Assembly: GCF_014356525.2 (NCBI RefSeq)
Contig: NC_052516.1
Location: 29,123,973-29,187,972 of the forward strand
Length of the DNA stretch: 64,000 bases
From: Nilaparvata lugens
Taxonomy: Eukaryota > Arthropoda > Insecta > Hemiptera > Delphacidae
Direction: 5' to 3'
The position numbers and the translations under genes were made by a program. Shown here piece after piece: positions 1 through 11,484 of this stretch (positions are counted from its first letter, which is position 1; each line of letters opens with the position of its first letter). The notes below the pieces were generated by a model, which was not told the DNA's origin, did not search any database, and saw only the letters and a program-made list of their open reading frames with translations.

Positions 1-211
1 TTTTTCCACCGCGACTGCGCTGAGGTTGGCTTTCATTCTTTTCATACTTTGCATTCCAACATGCTGGTGGTTTGGGCAAAATGTCAAAAACTCTATAGCT
101 GAACAGTGTTGTGTGGAATTTCACTGCAACTATTCGTTAGTAGAACTCGTGAGTTTTGTCAATCTGTTTGAAAGCAAGGCAGGGGATCCTGACCGAGCCA
201 GCAGCGAGCAA
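1..211 (+). other. possible non-coding first exon (5' end outside window)
   Basis: This stretch is less AT-rich than what follows and ends in a good splice donor (GTAAGT, first base 212). Exon 1a of the Tgi gene starts at a splice acceptor (TTTTTAG at 14205), so an upstream 5'UTR exon must exist. This is the nearest candidate to the left that I can see; GTGAGT near 528 is another. The open frame at 26-256 runs through the donor and shows no recognisable domain, so I do not call it coding. Confidence 0.22.
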
Positions 212-2101
212 GTAAGTCAAGCCATGCATTTCTGTTTAGTTTGTGTTTGCATTTAGTGACGATCATTGATTTTTTAGCTGGGAAGCGACAGCATTCGTCT
301 TATCTCACTGGTTGTCCTTCCTGTCGAAGAGAGAGTCTAGATTCCTGAATGGAATGCGGCCTCTCGATTCAATCTAGGACGCTCTCAGCTCTTCTTTCTT
401 TTCTTTCCGAGATTCGAACTTAATTCTGTATTGCACTCATTCATTCATATTCGTGACTGGATATTTGGAGAAGCATGACCGTAGCGGTTATGCTTTGATG
501 ATTCGCTCGTCTTCAACTACCGAACATGTGAGTTATGTGCGTTTTTTGTCGACAGAAACTTGCGATAACAGTTCTAAATTGACAGGCGATCGCCCAATAA
601 CGTAAATCCCGGGCGAAACTACACTGCACTCTTATCTTATCGGTGCCAAATAGTTTGAATAGCGTTGCAAATTTCTGTTTTCACTTCTCATACTACACAC
701 ACAATAAGCTAGCTATTAACCTACAATTTTCAAACAAATCATGAATAATTTCATGGTCACTAGATTTATCTTACAGCGGCAGTATTCATTTTTCAAGTAG
801 GATAATGAATAAATGATGAAAGAGAATGACATAGATTGAATGAGAAAGTTCCCCTCTTTTTCTCCTTCATATTACTCAAAAAACTAAATTTATTACATTG
901 AAAAACAAATTTCCAAGTGAACAAAGCATGTCCTTGTAGTCTAACTTAATCTTTATATCTTTACTTATTGTAGCCTATATTCCAATTTTTCAGAACCCAA
1001 TATAACTTTGAGCTAAGTACCTAATGTAGGTACTTGAGCTAATATGCAGCTAAGTACCTACCTGCAATAAATTATTTTCTAGAATAATTATGGAATAATA
1101 TGCTCCTATATATAGAGGCATAATATCGCAAAATTAAGTACCTAGTACTTTATATAAGCATAAGTGTAACAAAAACATATTTCAGTAGGCCTACTTATAA
1201 AAGGTCGATGGAACTTATTCACTTAAATTATTACAGTACCGGTAGGCCTATTCAGTTTTGATTGAGGGTCTCATATAAATTAATTGTCCCTCATCCTTCG
1301 CTACATTTTATTGGAAAATCGAATTTCAAATTGTTGAAGATTCGAGTCTTTCTATCTATCATATAATCATTCCTGAATGGAATGGTTATGTTCTATGGTC
1401 TAAAACAGCTAAAAAAACCTTTGAAGTATTCCTATATTCTAAATTTAAACAAGATACTTTTTATAAATTACGGTACGGTATGGGTTTTGGATTTGATTAA
1501 TCTAGAAATGTCCCAGCTCGATATAAATATTGATGGACAAGTGGAAAAGGGTATCTTTGGAAACTTGATTCCTTCTGATTCTGATTACTTCATTCTTCTA
1601 AGAAAGTACAGTAGATTTCATGGAATTTCATAGCTAGGGTGTTCAAATAATCCGCTTTGATGACTCACCAAGTTATATCATGAGGAATGCTATAATACTT
1701 TCGAATAAGAAAATTAAATTTCTCAGTCCCTTATCAATAAATATACTGTTATAGATAGGCTGGATGTTAGATAATAATATTTAAAAGTATGTAGATAATG
1801 CTAGAGTATATTAAACTACAGGACTAGCTTTCCTTTATAAATGTTAATGATTTACATTTTGATATTTAATTTATGACTAATATTATTATATTTACACAAG
1901 TTGAGGGTATGCAGCAAATAATAAACTGGAAAGTTTAGACTGAAGAGCTATAGGCCTACAGTAGCTCATTGGTTCAAGCATGTTAGCTATAGTGAGATTC
2001 ACCCTATAAATAATATCTTTAATGCTTCCCATTCAAACTATGCTGATAGTAAGACAGACATATCAAATTACGGTAGACATATTACGGTATACGGTAGACA
2101 T
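212..2101. other. AT-rich intronic/intergenic stretch
   Basis: No gene was recognised. It contains scattered TAGGCCTA-like words (near 1187, 1243 and 1951) and TACGGTA words. A short palindrome around 1014-1034 has arms AAGTACCT / AGGTACTT. Around 1975-2050 there is a diverged copy of the short inverted repeat family that also occurs near 6160, 9660, 33190, 43260 and 45360. Confidence 0.4.
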
Positions 2102-2470
2102 ATAAATTATATTGAAAAACATAGAATTATATTAATGCTTAAATATTTAATCTCACTTTATTCATTTATTCTTTATTCATTTATACAATAACTACATTAT
2201 CAAAATGATAGGGAGAGAAAAAATAAGGCAACCTTTTGCTATTCCTCTCCCAAATTTAGATAACACATACGGTAGTCCGAAATAGGTTAAAGTAGAATCT
2301 TTTCAAATATCACAGAATTACTGAAAATAATGATTTCGACTACAAATGAGTTGAGATTAAATTTCTTATCATAAATTATATTGAAAAACATAGAATTATA
2401 TTAATGCTTAAATATTTAATCTCACTTTATTCATTTATTCTTTATTCATTTATACAATAACTACATTATC

Positions 2471-3100
2471 AAAAAAATCTGGTGTGGCGCACTCACACTA
2501 CTTTCCTTGCCGTTATGAAAATTGATCACGTGACGCTAGTGTTCACGCGCATAAGAGTCTACTATTCAAAGATTTGAGCCAGCTGGTGACAGGGCAATAA
2601 CGCTGGAGACACACGAGGTCTGCTATCTCTTCATAGTGAATGATTTAATAGAATCAACAGTTGCCAACAGTTTGCAATTGAAATAATAATATTTTCTCGA
2701 ATTTCGAGCTTATTTTAAATTTTAGGTGAAAATGTTACTAAACATTAATTGTAGAGATTTTCATGCTCAATCTTTTCCATTTGGAATTTTTTGTTTAAAT
2801 TGTATCTAAAGCCTGATAATTGGGAATCTAAAATCAAACTTTACCTAGATGGGGCGGAGCTCCTGAAATTTCTACAGATATGGGACTTGTGGCAGTTGTT
2901 CAAAATCGTTGGAGCCATTTTCGAGAAAATCGCGAAAAACCCTGTTTTTGACAACATTTTCGCCATTTTAGCCGCCATCTTGGATTGCATTCGATAGAAA
3001 TTGTTCGTGTCGGATCCTTATAGTGTAAGGACCTTACGTTCCAAATTTCAAGTCATTCCGTTAATTGGGATATCATTCGATGAGATATCGTGTACACAGA

Positions 3101-3142
<42 letters not shown>

Positions 3143-3325
3143 ACACACACACACACAACACACACACACACACAACACACACACACACATACAGATCAAT
3201 ACCCAAAAACCACTTTTTCGGACTCAGGGGACCTTGAAACGTATAGAAATTTAGAAATTGGAGTACCTTAATTTTTTTCGGAAAGCAATACTTTCCTTAC
3301 CTATGGTAATAGGGCAAGGAAAGTA
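2471..3325 (+). mobile_element. element E, copy 1 (non-autonomous, full length)
   Basis: The limits follow from comparison with the empty unit at 2102-2370: 855 bp were added between C2470 and TGAT3330. The element starts TCTGGTGTGGCGCACTCACA and ends GGCAAGGAAAGT, with A-runs on both sides. An internal ACTTTCCTTGCC about 23 bp from the left end is the inverse of the right terminus. The last ~35 bp fold into a near-perfect hairpin. It carries an (AC)n tract. The 68-codon frame at 2791-2997 shows no known domain. The class is not assigned; a foldback/MITE or Helitron-like element is possible. Confidence 0.75.
3105..3189. repeat. (AC)n microsatellite in element E copy 1
   Basis: Interrupted AC dinucleotide run, including CC interruptions. 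The same site is expanded differently in copy 2, while the element at 7790 has the complementary GT run. Confidence 0.95.
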
Positions 3326-3594
3326 AAAATGATAGGGAGAGAAAAAATAAGGCAACCTTTTGCTATTCCTCTCCCAAATTTAGATAACACATACGGTAGT
3401 CCGAAATAGGTTAAAGTAGAATCTTTTCAAATATCACAGAATTACTGAAAATAATGATTTCGACTACAAATGAGTTGAGATTAAATTTCTTATCATAAAT
3501 TATATTGAAAAACATAGAATTATATTAATGCTTAAATATTTAATCTCACTTTATTCATTTATTCTTTATTCATTTATACAATAACTACATTATC

Positions 3595-4256
3595 AAAAAA
3601 ATCTGGTGTGGCGCACTCACACTACTTTCCTTGCCGTTATGAAAATTGATCACGTGACGCTAGTGTTCACGCGCATAAGAGTCTACTATTCAAAGATTTG
3701 AGCCAGCTGGTGACAGGATAATAACGCTGGAGACACACGAGGTCTGCTATCTCTTCATAGTGAATGATTTAATAGAATCAACAGTTGCCAACAGTTTGCA
3801 ATTGAAATAATAATATTTTCTCGAATTTCGAGCTTATTTTAAATTTTAGGTGAAAATGTTACTAAACATTAATTGTAGAGATTTTCATGCTCAATCTTTT
3901 CCATTTGGAATTTTTTGTTTAAATTGTATCTAAAGCCTGATAATTGGGAATCTAAAATCAAACTTTACCTAGATGGGGCGGAGCTCCTGAAATTTCTACA
4001 GATATGGGACTTGTGGCAGTTGTTCAAAATCGTTGGAGCCATTTTCGAGAAAATCGCGAAAAACCCTGTTTTTGACAACATTTTCGCCATTTTAGCCGCC
4101 ATCTTGGATTGCATTCGATAGAAATTGTTCGTGTCGGATCCTTATAGTGTAAGGGCCTTACGTTCCAAATTTCAAGTCATTCCGTTAATTGGGAGATGAG
4201 ATATCGTGTACACAGACGCACATACACACACACACACACCACACACACACACACAC

Positions 4257-4298
<42 letters not shown>

Positions 4299-4447
4299 AC
4301 ACACACACACATACAGACCAATACCCAAAAACCACTTTTTCGGACTCAGGGGACCTTGAAACGTATAGAAATTTAGAAATTGGAGTACCTTAATTTTTTT
4401 CGGAAAGCAATACTTTCCTTACCTATGGTAATAGGGCAAGGAAAGTA
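3595..4447 (+). mobile_element. element E, copy 2
   Basis: Near-identical to copy 1 over its whole length, at the same position in the next 269-bp unit. The differences I noticed are a short deletion before the AC tract (GGGAGATGAG replaces a longer stretch), a different AC-run length and scattered single bases. Confidence 0.75.
4222..4312. repeat. (AC)n microsatellite in element E copy 2
   Basis: AC dinucleotide run with CC interruptions. It is the counterpart of 3105-3189 with a different repeat number. Confidence 0.95.
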
Positions 4448-4666
4448 AAAATGATAGGGAGAGAAAAAATAAGGCAACCTTTTGCTATTCCTCTCCCAAA
4501 TTTAGATAACACATACGGTAGTCCGAAATAGGTTAAAGTAGAATGTTTTCAAATATCACAGAATTACTGAAAATAATGATTTCGACTACAAATGAGTTGA
4601 GATTAAATTTCTTTCAATCATAAATTATATTGAAAAACATAGAATAATATTAATGCTTAAATATTT

Positions 4667-6160
4667 AGGCTATTCAACCTCAATGTTGTGTTTGGAAAAA
4701 CTGTAGTCTTTGTAGCCTTTACTTCTGCCTTAGTTGAATCTTGATAATTTTCTCTAATAATCATATAAACATTATTATAAACTACATAAATCACTAAATT
4801 ATATAAACAACTTATTGTGAGACTCCAAACTGGCAACACTTGTTGAATGGAAAGCATTGGCTCTATTTACAAGGAATACTGTCAGTTCACACCACAAATG
4901 ACTCTGAGCTCTAGCCATCAGTAAGAACTCACTACGCTCGTTCAATAACATAGGGCCTTCAGACAGATCCTAGTGGAATGTGTTTTCAAATATCATAGGA
5001 TTACTGAAAAACATATTCATCGAATGGCCAAATAATGATATTGTATTAAATGGAACTTGAAAATAGGCTCTTAAAACTGTTGTATTAGAGTTTTAGTAAT
5101 AGGATATAAGGGTTCCAAGACAAGAATAGGGATGCAAGGGTGGAGAGAAAAAGGGTGTAAAGGGAAAATAATGGGGTGATGAAAAATAAATCATTCCCAG
5201 GAGATGGTGGAGAGGATGGGTTGAGACACAGGGATGGCGTCCCAAAGATAATGAAGAAGAATAAGAATGAGGAAGTGAAAATTCGAAAGAACGTTGGTTG
5301 AGAAGATGGAGAAGAAGAAGAAGAGAAATAAAAAGAATCAGAAGAAGAGTGGAAAAGAAACAGAATAAAATTGACGAAAGTACTGAAGAATCATAACCTC
5401 TTTTGGACAAATTTTCAATCGAAATTCGGGAATGGAATAGTAAGGACTATAAGCCTGTTTTTCTATTTTCAATCATTTTATGATTATGTGTTTTATAGTT
5501 GTTGATTAAATAAATAAATAGAGGTGGAATATAAGGAGAAGGAGTAGAGATAAGGGAGAGAAGTGATGTGAATTGGAATGAATAGGATGATGTGGAGCAG
5601 TAGATTGATTGATTGAGTACTTTATTTATGTAGATTACAATATATACTGGCTTATACACTTATATACAATAGCTTAAAATACAGCAAAATTATTATAGAT
5701 GAATTTACATAATATAGAATAAGAAAATAGTGACCGAACAGTATATAATATGAAAAAAGCAATTTGGAATAACTATAGATAAAATTGTTATGCATCAACA
5801 TAAATTGGCGGAGCTTTGGACATATCAATGTCCATTCTTCGGAAAGAATATTCAAAATATCCTTCCCACTAACTCTCTACTAAAACACTGATGGAAGATG
5901 GAGAGGAAGAAACGAAAAAAGTAGAAGAAGCGGGAGGAGAAGGAGAAGAACGAAGAAAAAATGAACGAAGTAGAAGGATATGTAAGAGAAGAGGAAGAAT
6001 GTTTCAGAGAAGAAGTATTTGAAAAAGAAAAATAATGGAGTAGTAATAGACGAAAAAAGGGTGGCAAGAGAAGAAATAACATTGAGGAGAAGACGATAGG
6101 CCTCAAAAGCGAAGCTAATTCATTGAACCCTCCCCACAGTGACATTCACTTTAAACCTTC
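4667..6160. repeat. purine-rich GAA/GGA stretches with a LINE/SINE-like 3' end
   Basis: 5090-5400 and 5870-6100 are purine-rich on the + strand and GAA-like. They share phrases such as GAAGAAGAGTGGAAAAGAAA with 30000-30045, so this is a dispersed family and not just a simple repeat. 5600-5730 has a GATTGATTGATTGAG end followed by about 120 bp that recurs at 10921-11046, which looks like a minus-oriented non-LTR 3' end. The open frames here are low-complexity shadows. 4667-5090 holds nothing recognised. Confidence 0.6.
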
Positions 6161-6639
6161 AGCATTCCTATACATAATAACATATATGCTTCCCATCTAA
6201 TCAATGCTGACAGTTTAACGTGAATCTCACCATAGTATGGTGATACGAAAAAAGTGCATGGAATTTTCGAAACATCTGCTAGCTAGTTCCTGCTTCATGA
6301 TGATGTGATGTCCCTAGTCCAAGTTTTTGTCTAGTTTTGGATTCTGGAGTCTCTTTCGTCACTAGAAAGTTTTTAAAAGTGTTGAACATCTTGATGGGGG
6401 CTGTATTAAAAATCGTGATTCAAATCCGTTTTTAAAAAATATTTCAGTATCTTACTGTATGGCATAATAGCTTCTTGCATATTTTACAGTACCTACCTTA
6501 CTGTTTATCACAATATCTTGAGACATTCTTTGATGAAGAAAGAAAAAAGTATAAAATGAAAATGAGAGAATTTCCACATTTCTCCTGTAATGACTCATAT
6601 CATATGAATATAATCACTTGAACATTATCTTTATTATCT

Positions 6640-6840
6640 ACTTATAATTATCTTAATTTATATTATCTAATTTAATTCTATTGTAACTTCCAACAGTCAA
6701 CTGTTTTTATTTGTAATACTTATATTCTTGTTTATTTGAATACTGTTGTATCTTGTTTACTTGTTTTGTATTGTACTGTTGTTTAGTGCAACGGGTCTAT
6801 CGAGACCTAGCACGTCATAATAAAAATCAATCAATCTTTA
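6640..6840 (+). repeat. non-LTR-like 3' end with (AATC)n tail
   Basis: AT-rich sequence followed by the motif AACGGGTCTATCGAGACC, then AATAAAAATCAATCAATC. A fixed 3' motif plus a short simple-repeat tail is typical of LINE/SINE 3' termini. The coding part is absent. Confidence 0.45.
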
Positions 6841-7069
6841 CTGTAGTTATTTTCCAGTATATTTTAAAATTGTATAGAAACTACGTTAAAAACTAAAGTT
6901 ATTTTGGACCAAGTCATTACCCAAATTCGGGAATAATAACAAAAGGATTGCCTTATTATTATTAATTGTATGTACCTACCAAAGCTATTTACGGTAGTGT
7001 ATTCTATAAAAATTTCACATAAAATATACAATCTTTAACAAATATCTAGAACTACCATATAGTAGAATA

Positions 7070-7239
7070 TACAGGGTGTTTTAGAAGTTCTTGAGAAAAA
7101 TTCCTTAGTAAAAAAAACAAAATGGCAGCTTTAAGGCTAACCGCTGAGTTTTGGACACTTAAAATACGACATTCGTAGTCTCCTATCATCCAGGAACAAT
7201 ACCCTAAAATGTTCGACACTACTTCTGAAACACCCTGTA
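7070..7239. mobile_element. short TIR element (mariner-like MITE)
   Basis: About 170 bp bounded by TACAGGGTGTTTTAGAAGT on the left and the near-complement ACTTCTGAAACACCCTGTA on the right, with TA at both outer edges. CAGGGTG-type termini and a TA target are the usual layout of Tc1/mariner-type MITEs. There is no transposase. A second copy lacking its left end is at 8149-8311. Confidence 0.7.
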
Positions 7240-7324
7240 TAGTATGGGAGATTTGGAAATAATTAAGCAAATTACAGAACTTACTTCTGTGTGTAAACAT
7301 GAATATCCCTAAATCCAAACTTAT

Positions 7325-7549
7325 AATATAATAAAGGAAAGAATCGGCTTATACACATACACGGGATAGGAAATTCACGAATGACACATCATCACGTCTG
7401 AACTACTGGACTGATTAACTTGAAATTTCGCTTATAGATTCCGAGGATGGTTATAGACCTATTTCAAATTCTTCAATATCTCAGAAGGTCAAGCTTTCAG
7501 TTTGTCAAGTTTTTAATTGGACCCTTGCGGAGCGGGGGTTACCTGCTCG
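7325..7549 (+). mobile_element. Helitron-like short repeat H2 (arm 1)
   Basis: Starts ATAATAAAGGAAAGAATCGG. It contains CATCATCACGTCTGAACTACT and GAGGATGGTTATAGACCTAT, and ends GACCCTTGCGGAGC...GGGTTACCTGCTCG. Better-preserved relatives end in CTAG (10417, 12349, 23829, 47035), the Helitron 3' signature. The second arm copy is at 8394-8626. Confidence 0.5.
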
Positions 7550-7789
7550 TTTGTGAAAATAAAGAATTTGTAAGAAAATTGATTCAGTAAAGACTTTTAT
7601 TCTTCAGTAAAGAAAGTGAACAAAAGTACAAACAAAAAAGAAAATATAGCTTCTGTGAAATTAGAACAATTATCTACTTACAATAATATATATTCTAAAA
7701 TATAATCTCTAAATTCATTGAGAAAGACACTCCCGAGAAATTTCTATGTGGGAGATGCCATCAAAGAGCAATTATCTTCAATTATTTTT

Positions 7790-7926
7790 ACTTTCCTTGC
7801 CCTATTACCATAGGTGGTAAGGAAAGTATTGCTTTCCGAAAAAAAATTAAGGTACCCCAATTTCTAAATTTCTATACGTTTCAAGGTCCCCTGAGTCCAA
7901 AAAAGTGGTTTTTGGGTAATGGTATG

Positions 7927-7974
<48 letters not shown>

Positions 7975-8148
7975 AGTGTATGAGTATATGTGCGTCTCTG
8001 TACACGATATCTCATCTCCCAATGAACGGAATGACTTAAAATTCAGAACTTAAGGTCCTTACAATATAAGGATCCGACACGAACAATTTCGATCAAATGT
8101 AATTCAAGATGACGGCTAAAATGGAGAAAATGTTGTAAAAAACAGGGG
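7790..8148 (-). mobile_element. element E, truncated copy (reverse)
   Basis: Begins with the terminal hairpin (ACTTTCCTTGCCCTATTACC...GGTAAGGAAAGT), contains a GT microsatellite (7929-7972) and stops after about 360 bp in ...AAACAGGGG, where the duplicated MITE begins. The rest of the element is missing. Confidence 0.85.
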
Positions 8149-8393
8149 TTTTAGAAGTTCTTGAGAAAAATTCCTTAGTAAAAAAAAACAAAATGGCAGC
8201 TTTAAGGCTAACCGCTGAGTTTTGGACACTTAAAATACGACATTCGTAGTCTCCTATCATCCAGGAACAATACCCTAAAATGTTCGACACTACTTCTGAA
8301 ACACTCTGTATAGTATGGGAGATTTGGAAATAATTAAGCAAATTACAGAACTTACTTCTGTGTGTAAACATGAATATCCCTAAATCCAAACCT

Positions 8394-8626
8394 ATAATAT
8401 TATAATAAAGGAAAGAATCGGCTTATACACGTATACACGGGATAGGAAATTCACGAATGACGCATCATCACGTCTGAACTACTGGACTTATAACTTGAAA
8501 TTTTGCATATATAGGTTCCGAGGATGGTTATAGACCTATTTCAAATTCTTCAAGATCTCAGAAGGTCAAGCTTTCAGTTTGTCAAGTTTTTAATTGGACC
8601 CTTGCGGAGCGGGGGTTACCTGCTCG
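8394..8626 (+). mobile_element. Helitron-like short repeat H2 (arm 2)
   Basis: Duplicate of the H2 copy at 7325-7549, differing by a few bases and small indels. Confidence 0.5.
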
Positions 8627-8758
8627 TTTGTGAAAATAAAGAATTTGTAAGAAAATTGATTCAGTAAAGACTTTTATTCTTCAGTAAAGAAAGTGAACAA
8701 AAGTTCAAACAAAAAAGAAAATATAGCTTCTGTGAAATTAGAACAATTATCTACTTAC

Positions 8759-8822
8759 GATTCTAAAAATATCAATCTCGTGCACCTGGAAGCCCAAATT
8801 TCAATTTTCCTTCTAGATTTTT
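8759..8822. repeat. dispersed ~65-bp repeat, inverted copy at 22446-22512
   Basis: GATTCTAAAAATATCAATCT and the following lines (GTGCACCTGGAAGCCCAAAT, TTCCTTCTAGATTTTTC) reappear in reverse complement near 22446-22512. Flanking 8823-9369 is AT-rich with nothing recognised except one TAGGCCTA word near 9106. Confidence 0.6.
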
Positions 8823-9368
8823 CAGAATTAATGTTGAAATTCATCTATGCTACCGTACATGAAGTTCCATAGGCTACGTTGTTGAGCCCTAAGTGTGTTT
8901 TTTTATGAGGAGGTTATAATGCTGTTACAAGACTATCATTTTCGAACGGCCGTGTAGCTAATTTTTTCCCTCGAAACGTATTATTATCAATTATTTTTTG
9001 AAGGAATTTGTTTTCATTACAATTGAACTTGGATTTTATCAAATAATTATTTTTAATGTAAAATTTTGCCACCAGTACAAATGAAATGGACATAGTCTTC
9101 ATGCTGTAGGCCTATGATTGAATTTCATAAGAAAAACATGAATAGATCACAATAAAATAAGTAATAATTTATATTCTTCAGTTATAATGTACTATCAGAC
9201 ACGAATTCGCAGTGAAACGAGTATTTTAGGTATTTTGTTTGGAATTGGGAAAACAAAAGGCTGCCTGATTCAAATTGAGGAGGATCCTAATCGAACTAAA
9301 ATTTATTGATGTATTGGAAAAATCAATATGATTCTGTGAGGTTTTCAAGTATTATGTATTCTTCAGTT

Positions 9369-9601
9369 TTCTATACTATAATAAAGGAAAGCACTGGCTT
9401 ATACAGGTAAGGAATAGGGAATTATGTTTGACGCATCATCACGTCTGAAATATACTCAACTGATTAATTTGAAATTTTGCATATAGATTCTTAATTAACC
9501 GAGGATGGTTATTTATGCCTATTTCAGTTCTTCAAGATTTCATTACGTCAAGTTTTCAATTTGCAGTTTTAAAATAGACCCTTGCGAAGCACGGGTTACC
9601 T
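9369..9601 (+). mobile_element. Helitron-like short repeat H2 (near full length)
   Basis: Starts TCTATACTATAATAAAGGAA (5' TC) and ends GACCCTTGCGAAGCACGGGT TACCTACTA. The expected final G of CTAG is missing, so this copy has a decayed 3' end. It is followed at 9660-9715 by the short inverted repeat family containing CAGCATTCC...AATGCTTCCCAT. Confidence 0.5.
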
Positions 9602-10137
9602 ACTATTACTGGTATAAATGAGGCAACGCTGGTTAGAACTATGAACAAAATATAGTGAGTTTCATTTCAAACCATCAGCATTCCTTATAAATAACCTCAA
9701 TGCTTCCCATCGCTGGATTGAATCTGACTAAAGAAAAAATCTCGTAACAAATTTCTCCAATTTTCAAAACCAATCGAACAAAACCGCATCTAGCAATTTG
9801 TGTTACAGTAGATGAGCTCAGAAATTCCTCGGATTCCTTCAAACCACGATCACTGGACTCATTCTCATTTTTCAGATAGGTAATCAATTTTTGGTGACTA
9901 TATATACAACCTCGTCATCAACAAATACGTCGCTCATCTACCTATATACACAGACATTCTCTTGCTTTATCTCTTCCTAATTGTACTGTTGTTTCATTTG
10001 TCTATCTTTCTTTAATCCATGTTGAGTTATTTTGATGACTGCATAACTCGTCAGCAACTACAGTAAAAAAATCCACTCTTATAATATCTAGATTGAAGTA
10101 TAGTATTTAAATGGAGTAAAGAAGTTTATTTTCTCCA

Positions 10138-10318
10138 TCTCTTGCTTCTTCTTTTCTTCTTCTTCTTCTTCCTCTTCCTTCTATCTTCTTCTTCTTCTCT
10201 TCTTCTTCTTCTTCTTCTCTTCTTCTTCTTCTTCTCTTCTTCTTCTTCTTCTCCTCCTCCTCCTCCTCCTCCTCCTCCTTCTTCTTCTTCTTCTTCTCTT
10301 CTTCTTCTTCTTCTTCTT
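10138..10318. repeat. (CTT)n/(CCT)n pyrimidine tract
   Basis: About 180 bp of almost pure pyrimidine on the + strand, with CTT, TCTTC and CCT phases. It abuts an H2 fragment at 10319, so it probably arose within or next to that element. Confidence 0.95.
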
Positions 10319-10417
10319 AATTTACCGAGGATGGTTATAGGCCTATTTTTATTTCTTCAAGATTTCATTACGTCAAGTTTTTAATTAGACCCTTGCGGAG
10401 CACGGGTTACCTACTAG
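10319..10417 (+). mobile_element. H2 3' fragment ending in CTAG
   Basis: Carries the 3' half of H2 (GAGGATGGTTATAGGCCTAT) through CCCTTGCGGAGCACGGGTTA to CTACTAG. It has the Helitron-type CTRR end with a small inverted repeat (CCC...GGG) just before it. Confidence 0.5.
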
Positions 10418-10429
10418 CACAAATAAAAC

Positions 10430-11059
10430 TAGGAGATTGTTGAAAGAGGAGAATTAAGTAGCTTGTTGACGGAGTAAACTAGTGAAAAAGAGTGAAAATT
10501 AGTTGAAAAAGGATAGAAAATAGTATTTTAAAATGAAAGATAGAGAAAGCTATCTAGATAGAACAAGTATCTGGTATGAAAATGATGGAAAATTATATTT
10601 AGATAGTTAAGAGAAAATCAGTGGTAAATAAAAAAAAGTAGAATAGGTAGAAAAATCAGTGGGAAAGGAAGAAAATCAGTAGAATAGGGAGAAAAAATTA
10701 GTTGAAAAGAGAGAAAAACAGTAGAATAGCTAGATAAAACCAGTAGAAGATGTACGTAAAATAAGCTGGAAAGAGATAATCAAAATCATGGGAGCTTGAC
10801 TAGAAATAGAGAAAAAGTAGTAGAGTTTATAGAAAATTATTGGGAGGAAAAGATGAGAATGTCAGATGAAATTAGCGATTGATATCTAGAAAAAAGTAGA
10901 AGATAGAGGAGAAAATTGAAGAGAGATTGATTGATTGAGTACTTTATTTATGTAGATTACAATATATATTGGCGTATACACTTATATACAATAGCTTACA
11001 ATACAGCAAAATTATGGATGAATTTACAAAATATAAATTAAGAAAAAAATATTGAGCTG

Positions 11060-11098
<39 letters not shown>

Positions 11099-11160
11099 AG
11101 AGAGAGAAAAGGAAACAATCAGTCGATGACATGAAAAATAAGGCAGAGGAAATATAAATA
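10430..11160. repeat. A/G-rich degenerate repeats, LINE-like 3' end and (GA)n
   Basis: 10430-10920 is built of imperfect ~30-40-bp reiterations around GAAAATCAGTAGAATAGGGA. 10921-11046 repeats the GATTGATTGAG...AATATATATTGG segment seen at 5600-5730. 11063-11107 is a (GA)n run. No coding sequence. Confidence 0.6.
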
Positions 11161-11484
11161 ACTTATTTATTAAATAAATAAATATTAGTTAAATATTAAA
11201 TATATTACAAGGAATGCTGACAGTTTGAACCCCAAACCCACAAACGACTCGAGGATCTTGTCAGTAAGCAGTAAAAAGAGAACTCACTACACTCGCAATT
11301 ATAAAATATAGAATCATATAAAATTAAATCTTATTTCAGTGGAAAGTGAAGAGAAAATTCGATGGAAGAAAGAGAAAAATACAGACATTTTTTTAAAGTA
11401 ACAGAGAGGGAATATTAGAGAGATGGAATAAAAGATAGAGTAAGGAATTGAAAGAGCGGTTAGAGTCAGATTTCTGAGACTCAG

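Larger units (their letters stand above)
2102..4666. repeat. tandem array of a 269-bp unit, two units carrying the same inserted element
   Basis: The 269-bp unit starting ATAAATTATATTG occurs at 2102, 2371, 3495 and, truncated, 4620. The first unit is uninterrupted. The second and third each carry an ~855-bp element at exactly the same internal position, just after ATTATC, so the array period becomes ~1,124 bp. The identical position in two units means the insertion happened once and was then amplified with its host unit. The fourth unit breaks off after about 45 bp. Confidence 0.9.
7077..8757. repeat. tandem duplication (~600-bp arms) joined through element E
   Basis: The arm 7077-7680 (MITE, Helitron-like repeat and a tail ending ATCTACTTAC) recurs near-identically at 8149-8757. 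The right arm starts abruptly in the MITE at ...ACAGGGGTTTTAGAAG, where a reverse-oriented piece of element E ends. Both parent sequences contain ACAGGG followed by a T-rich stretch, so the junction shows microhomology. Confidence 0.85.

Noticed and set aside
26..256. 76-codon frame at the window start as a protein gene
   Set aside because: No domain or signal supported by context, and the frame crosses a good splice donor. At most this is a 5'UTR exon.
2791..2997. 68-codon frame repeated at 3915-4121
   Set aside because: Lies inside element E. The reverse copy at 41522 does not keep it intact, and no domain is seen. Identity of the two copies reflects the duplication, not selection.
10140..10320. 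CRISPR-like array or regulatory CT element
   Set aside because: Simple CTT/CCT repetition without spacers. No CRISPR-like repeat-spacer pattern exists anywhere in the window.
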